A stretch of DNA of 64,000 bases from positions 1-64,000 of the forward strand of contig NZ_JPGL01000014.1 of assembly GCF_000732615.1 (NCBI RefSeq), in the 5' to 3' direction. Numbering within the stretch: the stretch's first letter is position 1; each line of letters opens with the position of its first letter. The notes beneath the pieces were generated by a model. It saw only the letters and a program-made list of their open reading frames with translations. It was not told where the DNA came from and did no database searches. The DNA comes from Burkholderia paludis. Lineage in GTDB: Bacteria; Pseudomonadota; Gammaproteobacteria; Burkholderiales; Burkholderiaceae. Position numbers and translations under genes: made by a program. This document shows, in pieces, positions 11,917 to 21,030 of the stretch.

Positions 11917-12365
11917 TGAGGTGCGGCAGGAGCCTGCGTCAGAGAATATGTTGTGCGTGTGTGTGGCGTGTTCGTCCACAAGGTGTTTGGCGGGATTTTA
12001 CCCTGTTCGATCGGGAAGCGCGCAGTCACGATTGTGTCGAACCGTAACCCACTATAGACGGTTCGGCGCATTTTCGCGATTAGACCGAATGACAGGCGTG
12101 CATTCGTTACGCTGCGTTACGACTCATGCAACGCTGCATCGCGTTGGTGCGCGAGCGGCAACCAAGGAGACGACTGACGGGCGGCCTGTCGGGGATCCGG
12201 GACATGAACGACAGGCGGCGAGCCGGGTGGGGCGGGCGGCCTGTCGACCCGGCGACCGGTGCCGGCCGCCCGGTTGCTGCGATTCACGCGGGCGCCGCAA
12301 CCGGCCATGAAGGCGGCCGCGACGACGGCATCGATGGAGCCCGACGCCGATCCTGCCGGCAGGCA
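11917..12365. other. Intergenic region upstream of hfq2
   Basis: About 450 bases between the hfq2 start and the end of the DUF1571 gene. The half near hfq2 is AT-richer and should hold its promoter. The other half is G+C-rich and has a direct repeat of GGCGGCCTGTCG (near 12181 and 12237). I see no convincing gene. Confidence 0.5.
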
Positions 12366-13283
12366 TCAGAACGCGTAGTCGGGGTTCTTCGGATCGAATG
12401 CGGTGTCGTCGAGCGTCGCCGGCGCAATCTTCTCGATGACGATCCGCTCGAAGATCCTGCCGTCGTTGTCGTAGGATTCGACGGTCCGGAAATAGGGCGC
12501 GTGCAGGTCGAGACCGAGGACTTCCTTCTTCGCGTAGAACTGCGGCCGGCCGCCCGGCGTTTCGTAGGTGAGCGCGACGACGCGCACGCCGCCGACGGTC
12601 CGGGCCTCCACGTCGGTCGGCCGCTGCACGCCGGCTTCCAGGTATTTCTTCCCTTCGGTCAGGTACAGGTTCGTGATGAACTCGGTACCCAGATCCTTCA
12701 CCTGGTGATTCGACTGGGCGCGCGCGAGTGCGCCGTCGATCGCCGTCCACAGCGGAATCTTGCCGAGCAGGCCGCCCAGATGGCCGTACATCTCGTCCTT
12801 GCGCTGCGTCGAGTCGTAGATGGTTTCCTGTCCGGCATGCGCTCCGCCCGGCAGCCATTTCGCATAGACGCGCAGCGGCTCGCGCGTGGTCTTCACGAGC
12901 ATGCGGTCGGGCGTATCGGACCATTTCCCGCTGATGCGCTCCTGGCGCACCATCGTGAACTGGTAGGACGGATAGCCGTTCGGACCGTTCCGGATATACA
13001 GCGGCACGGCGAGCGGATCGAGCGCCCTGAAGAGCGCCGTGAGCGTCGCGTCGTCGAGCTGCGCGAGCGTGCCGCGTTGCGCGGCCGCGCGCAGCCAGCG
13101 CGCCTGCTGCGCGACCGGGTCGCGCACGACCCTCGCGAGTTCCGCCGGCAGCGCGACGCCCGGCGGCGTGCTTGCGGCGTCGGCCGTTTCCTGGGCATGC
13201 GGGCCGGCCTGGACGAGCGCCAGCAGGCATGCGACTGCCGCGACGGCGGCATGCCGTGCGAGGCGCTTGCTTCCTTCGTTCAT
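12366..13283 (-). CDS. DUF1571 family exported protein
   Basis: 305 aa with a signal peptide (MNEGSKRLARHAAVAAVACL, cleavage near residue 33). The body has FTMVRQERISGKWSDTPDRM, VYAKWLPGGAHAGQETIYDS and a C-terminal YDNDGRIFERIVIE segment, a pattern I recall for DUF1571 proteins, some of which resemble outer-membrane lipoprotein-sorting folds. The function is unknown. It lies 29 bases after fadD on the same strand and may be co-transcribed with it. Confidence 0.75.
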   Translation of the reverse strand: MNEGSKRLARHAAVAAVACLLALVQAGPHAQETADAASTPPGVALPAELARVVRDPVAQQARWLRAAAQRGTLAQLDDATLTALFRALDPLAVPLYIRNGPNGYPSYQFTMVRQERISGKWSDTPDRMLVKTTREPLRVYAKWLPGGAHAGQETIYDSTQRKDEMYGHLGGLLGKIPLWTAIDGALARAQSNHQVKDLGTEFITNLYLTEGKKYLEAGVQRPTDVEARTVGGVRVVALTYETPGGRPQFYAKKEVLGLDLHAPYFRTVESYDNDGRIFERIVIEKIAPATLDDTAFDPKNPDYAF

Positions 13284-13312
13284 CGACGGCGTCTCCCGGA
13301 GCGATGGATCGT

Positions 13313-15067
13313 TCAGCCCTGCTTCGCGGCCTTGATTTTGGCGAGCTCCTCGTCGCGCAGCGCGCGGCGCAGGATCTTGCCGACGTTCGTCTGCGGCAGG
13401 GCGTCGCGAAACTCGACGAATTTCGGCATCTTGTAGCCGGTGAGGTTCTTGCGGCAGTGCGCGAGCACGTCGTCGACCGTCAGCGACGGGTCGCGACGCA
13501 CCACGAACACCTTGATCCGTTCGCCCTGCACCTCGTCCGGAATGCCGATCGCCGCGGCTTCGCTGATGCCCGGATGCATCACGAGCACTTCCTCGATCTC
13601 GTTCGGATACACGTTGAAGCCGGACACGAGGATCATGTCCTTCTTGCGGTCGATCAGGCGGATGAAGCCGCGCTCGTCCATCACGCCGATGTCGCCGGTG
13701 CCGAGCCAGCCGTCGGCGTCGATCACCTTGGCCGTCTCGTCGGGGCGCTGCCAGTAGCCGCGCATCACCTGCGGACCGTGCACGCACAGCTCGCCCGGCT
13801 CGCCGATGGCGGCCCAGGTGCCGTCCTCGCGGCGAAAGCGCACGACGGTGGACGGGGCGGGCAGGCCGACCGAACCGCTGAACGCGGCCATGTCGTTCAG
13901 GTCCACGGGGTTCATCGTGACGATCGGCGAGCATTCGGTCAGGCCGTAGCCTTCGACGACCGGCCGGCCCGTCACCTGCTGGAAGCGCTCCGCGACCGCA
14001 CGCTGCATCGCCATCCCGCCCGCCATCGCGAGCTTCAGCTTCGAGAAATCCCGGTTGCGGAATTCCTCGTTGTCGAGGAACGCGTTGTACAGCGTGTTGA
14101 TGCCGGTGATTCCCGTGAATGTCTCGTTGCGGATGATCTTCATCACCATCTTCATGTCGCGCGGGTTCGCGATCAGGATGTTGCGCCCGCCGAGTCCCAT
14201 GAAGATGAACGCGTTCACCGTCAGCGAATAGATGTGATACAGCGGTAGCGGCGTGAGCACGGTCTCGACGTCGCCCGACACCTGGTCGGCGATCCATGCC
14301 TTCGCCTGCAGCAGGTTCGCGATCAGGTTGCCGTGCGTGAGCATCGCGCCCTTCGCGACGCCGGTCGTGCCGCCCGTGTACTGCAGGAACGCGAGATCGT
14401 CGCGCGTCGGCTGCACCGGCCGGAGCGTGCCGCGCGCGCCGAGCGCGAGGGCCGAACGCAGCCGGGTGGCCTGCGGCAGGTGGTAGGCCGGCACGAGTTT
14501 CTTCACGTGCTTCAGCACGAAATTGATCAGGCGTCCTTTCGCATTGAAGCCGTCGGCGAGCAGGTCGCCGAGCGCGGTGACGACGATGTGCTTCACCTGA
14601 GTTTCCGGCAGCGCGTCCTGCAGCGTACGCGCGAAGTTCTCGAACACGACGATCGTCTGCGCGCCGCTGTCCTTCAGCTGGTGCTTGAGTTCGCGTGCGG
14701 TGTAGAGCGGATTGACGTTGACGACGATCGCGCCGGCCTTCAGCGTGCCGAACAGCGCGACCGGGTACTGGAACGTGTTCGGCAGCATGATCGCGACGCG
14801 GTCGCCGGGTTTCACGCCGAGGCTTTGCAGGTACGACGCGAATGCGTCGACCTTGTGCGCGAGCGAGCGATAGGTCATCGAAGCGCCTGCGCTCACGTAG
14901 GCGACACGGTCGGCGAAGCGCGTCGTGCATTCGTCGAAGAACTGGACGAGCGACGCGTATTGCGTGACGTCGATGTCGTGCGGAACGCCGGGCGGGTAGG
15001 ACGCGTACCAGATGCCGTCGGTATTTGGCGGAACCTGGGCCGCTGCGGTTGCTGCGGAAGATGACAT
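13313..15067 (-). CDS. fadD: Long-chain fatty acid-CoA ligase
   Basis: 584 aa. Activates long-chain fatty acids to acyl-CoA with ATP at the cytoplasmic membrane, opening beta-oxidation. AMP-binding motifs are present: FLQYTGGTTGVAKGAMLTH (about residue 205), the GYGLTECSP box, WLGTGDIG, and IDRKKDMILVSGFNVYPNEI. The C-terminal catalytic lysine lies in TNVGKILRR. The start MSSSAATAAA is chosen because the upstream extension is Arg-rich and unlike the family. The divergent-looking space holds a same-strand PsrA-like regulator gene just upstream, which suggests fatty acid control. Confidence 0.93.
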   Translation of the reverse strand: MSSSAATAAAQVPPNTDGIWYASYPPGVPHDIDVTQYASLVQFFDECTTRFADRVAYVSAGASMTYRSLAHKVDAFASYLQSLGVKPGDRVAIMLPNTFQYPVALFGTLKAGAIVVNVNPLYTARELKHQLKDSGAQTIVVFENFARTLQDALPETQVKHIVVTALGDLLADGFNAKGRLINFVLKHVKKLVPAYHLPQATRLRSALALGARGTLRPVQPTRDDLAFLQYTGGTTGVAKGAMLTHGNLIANLLQAKAWIADQVSGDVETVLTPLPLYHIYSLTVNAFIFMGLGGRNILIANPRDMKMVMKIIRNETFTGITGINTLYNAFLDNEEFRNRDFSKLKLAMAGGMAMQRAVAERFQQVTGRPVVEGYGLTECSPIVTMNPVDLNDMAAFSGSVGLPAPSTVVRFRREDGTWAAIGEPGELCVHGPQVMRGYWQRPDETAKVIDADGWLGTGDIGVMDERGFIRLIDRKKDMILVSGFNVYPNEIEEVLVMHPGISEAAAIGIPDEVQGERIKVFVVRRDPSLTVDDVLAHCRKNLTGYKMPKFVEFRDALPQTNVGKILRRALRDEELAKIKAAKQG

Positions 15068-15225
15068 GACATGTCTCCGGTCTTGGGCTCTCGGCGAGGG
15101 CGGGCGTTGCGCGCCTGCCCGCGCCTCGTGGCTGCACGGTCGACCGGCGCGGGCGCCTCGACGCCCTGCCTGACCGCGCGTTTCAATCAAATCGTGAACG
15201 GAAAGCTGCGCGTGGCCTCGCGCGC

Positions 15226-16047
15226 TCAGTTCGTGGAATGCAGTGTCGCCGTATCGGCGATGGCCGCGCCCGACGACGGCAGCCCGAGCGCTTCGCTTGC
15301 CCCTGCGTCGTCCAGCACCGCCGCGAAGATCGACAGTTGCGCGCTGTCGGGCATCGGCGCCTTCAGCGCGGCGACGATCAGCGACGACAGCCGCGCGATC
15401 ATCTGCACGTCGTTCATCGTACGGCCTTGCGAGAACTCGTCGATCAGGCTTTCGGTTTCGGCGCCGGCAAGCGCGCCGGACAATGCGCCGATCGCGAAAT
15501 GCAGCCGCCAGCCGAGCTCCGTGCGCGGCAGGTGCGGCAACGCGCGCTGGAATGCATCGAAGAAGCGGCCTGCCACGCTGGCATAGTGCGCGGTCAGGAA
15601 GTTGCGCACGAACGGCGACGGATCGGTGTACGCGCGGCCGATCAGCCGCAGGAATCCGGGGCCGCCGCGTTCCGGGTTGCGCGACGCCTTCAGCGCCGGA
15701 ATGAACATCGCGCCGAGCACGTGCTCGCAGGTGATGTGCGTGCCGAGCTGCGCATCGAAGCGGTCGAGGATGCCGAGGCGCTCCTGGTTGAGCTGATCGA
15801 GACGGCGCGACAGCATCGCGTGGATCAGCGCCTCCTTGCTGCCGAAGTGATAGTTGACTGCGGCGAGGTTGACCGCCGCGCGCGAGGTGATCTGGCGCAT
15901 CGACATCGCCTCGAAGCCATGCTCGATGAACAGATCCTCGGCCGCATCGAGGATGCGCGCCTTCGTCCCGCCGGTCTGCCGAGTGCCGGATGACCGCGCC
16001 CCGGACGGTCGTCCCGCGGATGGACGTCCCTCCTGACTTACTGCCAT
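15226..16047 (-). CDS. TetR family regulator, PsrA-like
   Basis: 273 aa. The N-terminal helix-turn-helix is ARILDAAEDLFIEHGFEAMS, then AAVNLAAVNYHFGSKEALIH, very like PsrA of Pseudomonas, which senses long-chain acyl ligands and represses beta-oxidation genes. It has an extra Ser/Gly/Arg-rich N-terminal leader (residues about 1-27). The C-terminal half is an all-helical ligand domain. It sits upstream of fadD on the same strand, and a PsrA-box-like repeat lies in its own promoter region, which suggests autoregulation and control of fadD. Confidence 0.85.
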   Translation of the reverse strand: MAVSQEGRPSAGRPSGARSSGTRQTGGTKARILDAAEDLFIEHGFEAMSMRQITSRAAVNLAAVNYHFGSKEALIHAMLSRRLDQLNQERLGILDRFDAQLGTHITCEHVLGAMFIPALKASRNPERGGPGFLRLIGRAYTDPSPFVRNFLTAHYASVAGRFFDAFQRALPHLPRTELGWRLHFAIGALSGALAGAETESLIDEFSQGRTMNDVQMIARLSSLIVAALKAPMPDSAQLSIFAAVLDDAGASEALGLPSSGAAIADTATLHSTN

Positions 16048-16103
16048 GTTCCGCCTCCCATGCCGGTTGCCCGGCCGCGAACAGGTGATTTGATTGTCCG
16101 ATT

Positions 16104-16117
16104 CAAACAGTCGTTTT
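16104..16117. promoter_or_regulatory. PsrA-box-like operator
   Basis: CAAAC-AGTC-GTTTT in an AT-rich patch about 57 bases upstream of the TetR gene. The Pseudomonas PsrA consensus is (G/C)AAAC-N2-4-GTTT(G/C), so only the last base differs. Binding is inferred, not shown. Confidence 0.5.
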
Positions 16118-16261
16118 TATTAAGATAAAAAATCGCGGGCGGGGCGGGCAAGCGGGGAATCTGGACAAATTCCTCTAGTTCGATGTGCGGATGCGGAAAC
16201 TATCGCGCGTGGCCCCGCAGGGCGGGGCACGCACGATGATGCGATGCGGCAATGCGCGGGC

Positions 16262-17482
16262 TCAGCCGACCGTGCTACGCGTATTGACCGATTGCGTCAT
16301 GTCGATGCCGCGCCGCTCGCGGCTGAACAGGATCAGCACGGCGATCGCGACGGCGACGATGCCGGCCACGAGCGCGAGCGCGAAGCTGTAATTGTTGTTG
16401 TGCGATACGGCGAGCGAGGCCTGCATCGTCGCGTTGCCCGATGCGAGCAGGTTGCCGAGCTGATAGACGACGCCGGGAAAAGTCGCGCGGATTTCGTCGG
16501 GCGAGATCTCGTTCAGGTGCACGGGGATCACGCCCCATGCGCCCTGTACCGAGATCTGCATCAGGAACGCTCCCGCGGCGAGCGCAACCGGGCCGCTCGA
16601 GAACGCCCAGAGCGGCAGCACCGGCAGCGCGATCAGCGCGGCGATGAAGATCGCGCGACGCCGGCCGATCCGCTCCGAAATCGCGCCGAACGACAGGCCG
16701 CCGACGATCGCGCCGAGGTTCAGCACGATCGTGATCCACGACACGGTATGCGGATCGAAGTGATGCTGTTCGCGCAGGAACGTCGGATAGAGATCCTGCG
16801 TGCCGTGCGAGAAGAAATTGAACGCGGTCATCAGCACGATCGCGTAGATCGTGAGCTTCCAGTTCTGCTGCAGCGTGGTTCCGAGGCTCGGACGCGGACG
16901 CTTCTCCATCTGTTTCCACGCCGGCGATTCGGGCACGTGCGAGCGCACGTACAGCACGAGCAGCGCGGGCAGCACGCCGACCATGAACATCCCGCGCCAG
17001 CCGATGTACTGGTAGAACAGGCCGAACACGACGGACGCGAGCAGGTATCCGCTCGGATAGCCGGCCTGCAGGAGCCCCGACACGACGCCGCGCGCATGGG
17101 TCGGCACGGTTTCCATCGTCAGCGCGGAGCCGACGCCCCATTCGCCGCCCATCGCGACGCCGAACAGCGCACGCAACACGAGCAGCGCGGTCAGGCTCGG
17201 TGCGAAACCCGACGCGAGTTCGAGCAGCGAATAGCAGGCGATGTTGACCATCAGCGTCGGGCGGCGGCCGAAGCGGTCGGCGAGCCGGCCGAAGATCAGC
17301 GCGCCGAGCGGGCGCATCGCGAGCGTCAGCGTGAGCGCGAACGCGACGGTGGGGATCGTCGACCCGAATTCGGCGGCGATGTCCTTCAAGACGAAAACCA
17401 TCAGGAAAAAATCGAACGCATCGAGCGTCCAGCCCAGGTAGGCGGCGATCGTGACGTTGCGTTGCTCGCGTGTCCAGCTCAT
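16262..17482 (-). CDS. MFS transporter, sialate/carboxylate:H+ symporter type
   Basis: 406 aa with 12 predicted membrane segments. The start MSWTREQRNVTIAAYLGWTL follows GGAGACCTC. The GWTLDAFDFFLMVFVLKDIA helix and the loop-2 motif GRLADRFGRRPTLM are typical of the SHS branch of the major facilitator superfamily (NanT, Jen1-like), which moves sialic acid, lactate or pyruvate with protons. The substrate cannot be read from the sequence. It stands alone, separated from the TetR gene by about 215 bases. Confidence 0.85.
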   Translation of the reverse strand: MSWTREQRNVTIAAYLGWTLDAFDFFLMVFVLKDIAAEFGSTIPTVAFALTLTLAMRPLGALIFGRLADRFGRRPTLMVNIACYSLLELASGFAPSLTALLVLRALFGVAMGGEWGVGSALTMETVPTHARGVVSGLLQAGYPSGYLLASVVFGLFYQYIGWRGMFMVGVLPALLVLYVRSHVPESPAWKQMEKRPRPSLGTTLQQNWKLTIYAIVLMTAFNFFSHGTQDLYPTFLREQHHFDPHTVSWITIVLNLGAIVGGLSFGAISERIGRRRAIFIAALIALPVLPLWAFSSGPVALAAGAFLMQISVQGAWGVIPVHLNEISPDEIRATFPGVVYQLGNLLASGNATMQASLAVSHNNNYSFALALVAGIVAVAIAVLILFSRERRGIDMTQSVNTRSTVG

Positions 17483-17763
17483 GTCCGAGGTCTCCTCGTT
17501 GGCTTGCGCGCTCGCGATGTGCATGCGGATACCGGCCCGGCTTGCGCGCGGTGCGGGGGGCATTGATCGAGTGTAGGCCGCGGTACAGGACGATGTGGGG
17601 CGCGATAACGTCGAATCGGGAATAATCCCTAGGAAATGTGCTGTTGCGAAAATGGAAACGGTGCCGCGCGAGCGGAATGACAGGTATCTGTATCATTCCG
17701 GAAGGCGATTCGTATTGTTTTGTCGCTCGCCCGGCGCGCCTCGCCACCGACTCAGGAGTCCAG

Positions 17764-18306
17764 ATGATCGAACCTTCCGCCGCCGCGTTGCCGGTGCTCG
17801 AGACGGCCCGGCTGTGGCTGCGTCCGCGCGTGCTCGCCGATCTCGATGCGTGCATCGCGATGGATCGCGATCCCGAGGTCACCCGGCACATCGCGGGTCC
17901 GTGGAACGATCCCGTCGAGCATCGGCGTTTCGTCGTGCACCGGATCACGCGCGATTACCCGCCGGGCCTCGGCTACTGGTCGATCTTCGAGAAGGCCGCG
18001 CCCGATGCGTTCATCGGCTGGATTTTGCTGATTCCCGATTACGCCGGCGGCGCGCGTGACGTCGAGATCGGCTGGCGGCTGGTGCGCGCGACCTGGGGGC
18101 GCGGCTTCGCGAGCGAGGCGGCGGCGGCGGTCGTGCGCCACGCGTTCGACACCGTGCGCCTGCCGCGCGTGATCGCCGATATCGCGGAGGCCAACAGCGG
18201 TTCGCTGAACGTCGCGCGCAAGCTCGGCATGCGCCGCGTGAGCGTCGTGCACGACGGCATCCCTTACATCCGGCATCGTCTCGAGCGCAACGATCTGCGT
18301 ACGTAG
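17764..18306 (+). CDS. GNAT family N-acetyltransferase, RimJ/RimL type
   Basis: 180 aa. Transfers acetyl from acetyl-CoA to an amine. The start at 17764 follows CAGGAGTCC. Features: ETARLWLRPRVLADLDACIA at the N-terminus, FIGWILLIP and EIGWRLVRATWGRGFASEAA (motif A with the R/QxxGxG/A-like loop), and the ANSGSLNVARKLGMRR C-terminal segment. The target is unknown. The open frame upstream of this ATG has no ribosome site. Confidence 0.85.
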   Translation: MIEPSAAALPVLETARLWLRPRVLADLDACIAMDRDPEVTRHIAGPWNDPVEHRRFVVHRITRDYPPGLGYWSIFEKAAPDAFIGWILLIPDYAGGARDVEIGWRLVRATWGRGFASEAAAAVVRHAFDTVRLPRVIADIAEANSGSLNVARKLGMRRVSVVHDGIPYIRHRLERNDLRT

Positions 18307-18429
18307 CGCAGCGTGCCGCGCGCGGGGTTGTCAGAGATCGTCAATCGAACGTGTACGAGGTCAATACGTCTTAACGATTCGTGCGATCAGGAGTATCGTT
18401 GCCGGAATTTCGCAACATGGGGTACGACC

Positions 18430-19056
18430 ATGGCACTGGGCAACGACGTTCATCTCATTCCCGTCCGGCTCGACGCGCTGCGTCCGACGCAGATGACGGT
18501 GGGATACCGTGAAGTCAAGGCGAAGCGCAAGCACTGGAAGGCGCTCAACAAGCGCGCGCGCAAGGCCGCGATCGAATCGCACTGGTTCCCGGCCGTCCTC
18601 GGCCCGGACGGGCTGCACTACATCACCGATCACCACCATCTCGGCCTTGCGTTGATCGAGGAAGGCGAGTCGCGCGTCAACGCGATGCTGCTGAAGGACC
18701 TGTCGTGGCTCGACGACACGATCTTCTGGCGGATGATGGAACACAACCAGTGGGTGCATCCGTTCGGCCCGGACGGGTCGCGGCGCGACTATGCGCATTT
18801 GCCCAAGGCGCTGACGGCGCTCGAGGACGACCCGTACCGCAGCCTTGCCGGCGAGCTGCGCACGGCGGGCGGCTATGCGAAGGACGCGACGCCGTTCAGC
18901 GAATTCCTGTGGGCCGACTACCTGCGCCAGCACGTGTCGCTCGACCAGATCCGCAAGAACTTCGCGAAGGCGCTCGATATCGCACTGCATCGCGCGCACG
19001 AACAGGACGCACGCTATCTGCCCGGCTGGTCGGGCGTCATCGCCGTCAAACCCTGA
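18430..19056 (+). CDS. ParB-like (ParBc_2) protein
   Basis: 208 aa. Resembles the small single-domain ParB/sulfiredoxin-fold family (ParBc_2). Motifs: IPVRLDALRPTQMTVGYREV, YITDHHHLGLALIEEGESRV and FLWADYLRQHV. It lacks the helix-turn-helix and dimer domains of chromosome-partition ParB, so a role in segregation is not implied. The biochemical function is unknown. It lies 24 bases before the SulP gene and may be co-transcribed. Confidence 0.8.
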   Translation: MALGNDVHLIPVRLDALRPTQMTVGYREVKAKRKHWKALNKRARKAAIESHWFPAVLGPDGLHYITDHHHLGLALIEEGESRVNAMLLKDLSWLDDTIFWRMMEHNQWVHPFGPDGSRRDYAHLPKALTALEDDPYRSLAGELRTAGGYAKDATPFSEFLWADYLRQHVSLDQIRKNFAKALDIALHRAHEQDARYLPGWSGVIAVKP

Positions 19057-19080
19057 CCGCCGCCCGGCGCCGACCGCCTC

Positions 19081-20817
19081 ATGACGACCGCTCCGATCCG
19101 CCCCGATGCCGGCCCGCAGCATGCCGACCATTTTTCCGTGCGCGACGCGGCGTCGTCGCCGCCGCCGCCTTCGCGGCGCCTCGGCCTCGATGCGCTGGCC
19201 GGCCTGTCGATCGCCGGCCTGCTGATACCCGAGGCGGTCGCGTATGCGGGGCTGGCCAACCTGCCGCCGCAGGCCGGTCTCATCGCGCTGCTGGCGGGGC
19301 TGGTCGTCTATGCGTGCACCGGCAGCAGCCGCTTCGCGATCGTGTCGTCGACGTCGTCGTCGGCCGCCGTGCTCGCGGCGACCGTACTCGCGGAGTCGGG
19401 CATGGCGCTCGCCGCGCAGCTCGCTCTCGCGGCGGCGCTTGTCGCGATGACCGGCGTGCTGTTCATCCTGGCGGGCGCGGCGCGGCTCGGCGGCATGTCG
19501 GACTTCGTCGCGCGGCCGGTGCTGCGGGGCTTCACATTCGGTCTCGCGCTGACGATCGTCATCAAGCAGTTGCCGAAGATTCTCGCGATTTCGGTGGCGC
19601 ATAGCGATGCGCCGCATGTCGCGCTCGACCTGATCACCGGCGCGCCGCATGCGAACCTCGCGAGCGTGGCGCTCGGCGCGACCGCGCTGGCGTTGCTGTT
19701 CGTGCTCGGGCGGCGCTCGCGCGTGCCCGCGACGCTCGTCGTGATCGTGCTGTCGATCGCGGCCGGCTACGCGATCGACTGGCAGCGGTACGGCATCGCC
19801 GTCGTCGGCCATATCGACTTCCGGCACATCGAGTTCGGCCTGCCGAACCTCGACCGCAACGGGTGGATGCAGACGGTCGAGCTGGCGTTTGCCCTGATGC
19901 TGATCCTGTATGCGGAATCGTATGGATCGATCCGCAATTTCGCGCTGAAGCATGGCGACAGCGTGTCGCCGAACCGCGACCTCGTCGCGCTCGGCTGCGC
20001 GAATCTCGTGTCCGGCCTGCTGCACGGGATGCCGGTCGGCGCCGGCTATTCGGCCACCTCGGCGAACGAGGCGGCCGGCGCGCAGTCGCGCTTTGCCGGC
20101 CTGTGGGCGGCGGGCGTGGTCGCGCTGATCGTCTGGCTGCTGCTGCCGCAGCTCGCGCGCACGCCGGAGCCGGTGCTCGCGGCGATCGTGATCTTCGCGG
20201 TCAGCCACTCGCTGCATCCGTCCGTATTCCGGCCTTACTGGGCCTGGCATCGCGACCGGCTCGTCGTGCTTGCCGCGCTGCTCGCGGTGCTCGTGCTCGG
20301 CGTGCTGCACGGCCTGCTCGCAGCCATCGGCGTGAGCCTGCTGCTGACGCTGCGCAAGCTTTCCGAGCCGAATGTCAGCGTGCTGGGCAGGCTGCGCGAC
20401 AGTCACGATTTCGTCGACGTCGCGAGCCATGCCGATGCGAAGCCGGTGCCGGGCGTACTGATCGTGCGGCCCGAGGCGCAGCTGTTCTTCGCGAACGCGG
20501 ACCGGATGCTGAACCGCGTGCGTGCGCTGATGGCCGCCGCGCCGGACACGCGCACCGTGATGCTGAGTCTCGAGGAAACGCCCGACGTCGACGGCACGAC
20601 GATCGAATCGCTGCGCACGTTCGCGGCGGAGTGCACGGCGCGCGGGCTGCGGCTCGCAATCGTGCGGCTCAAGGTGCACGCGCTGCATGCGCTGCGCCGC
20701 GCGGCGGACGATACGCTGCGCGACGATGCGATGTCCGAGCTGAGCGTCGACGAGAGCCTGCAACTGCTGCAGGCGGGCGTCCCGCCGAACGGCAGCGGCG
20801 GAACGCCCGCCGCGTGA
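19081..20817 (+). CDS. SulP family anion transporter with STAS domain
   Basis: 578 aa inner-membrane protein. The SulP transmembrane core spans residues about 30-440, with the signature LAGLSIAGLLIPEAVAYAGL and the NLVSGLLHGMPVGAGYSAT segment. A cytoplasmic STAS domain follows (about 455-560; VMLSLEETPDVDGTTIESLR). Family substrates include sulfate, bicarbonate and dicarboxylates; which applies here is not clear. No carbonic anhydrase or cys gene is next to it. Confidence 0.88.
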   Translation: MTTAPIRPDAGPQHADHFSVRDAASSPPPPSRRLGLDALAGLSIAGLLIPEAVAYAGLANLPPQAGLIALLAGLVVYACTGSSRFAIVSSTSSSAAVLAATVLAESGMALAAQLALAAALVAMTGVLFILAGAARLGGMSDFVARPVLRGFTFGLALTIVIKQLPKILAISVAHSDAPHVALDLITGAPHANLASVALGATALALLFVLGRRSRVPATLVVIVLSIAAGYAIDWQRYGIAVVGHIDFRHIEFGLPNLDRNGWMQTVELAFALMLILYAESYGSIRNFALKHGDSVSPNRDLVALGCANLVSGLLHGMPVGAGYSATSANEAAGAQSRFAGLWAAGVVALIVWLLLPQLARTPEPVLAAIVIFAVSHSLHPSVFRPYWAWHRDRLVVLAALLAVLVLGVLHGLLAAIGVSLLLTLRKLSEPNVSVLGRLRDSHDFVDVASHADAKPVPGVLIVRPEAQLFFANADRMLNRVRALMAAAPDTRTVMLSLEETPDVDGTTIESLRTFAAECTARGLRLAIVRLKVHALHALRRAADDTLRDDAMSELSVDESLQLLQAGVPPNGSGGTPAA

Positions 20818-21030
20818 CACGCTGGCGCGCCGGCGCGGCTTGCCACGATGCCGCGGCTTCGGCGGCGCGATCGATCATGTCCCCGACTTCGGCCGCCGTC
20901 GGGGCATAGGCGCCAGTGTGCGCACAGGCGACCGCCGCACACGCGGCGGAATCGTGCCGATGCCCGGCGGTGCCGACGCGCGCGGCAATGCGCGCCGCGG
21001 CAGCGCCGGGTTACGCGGCGGTGGGTGCGA

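Noticed and set aside
16275-17948. 557-codon - strand frame overlapping the MFS gene
   Set aside because: Out of frame with the membrane protein and rich in Arg/Asp, typical of a shadow frame.
18361-20820. 819-codon - strand frame opposite the ParB-like and SulP genes
   Set aside because: Both + strand genes have family motifs and ribosome sites; this frame has neither.
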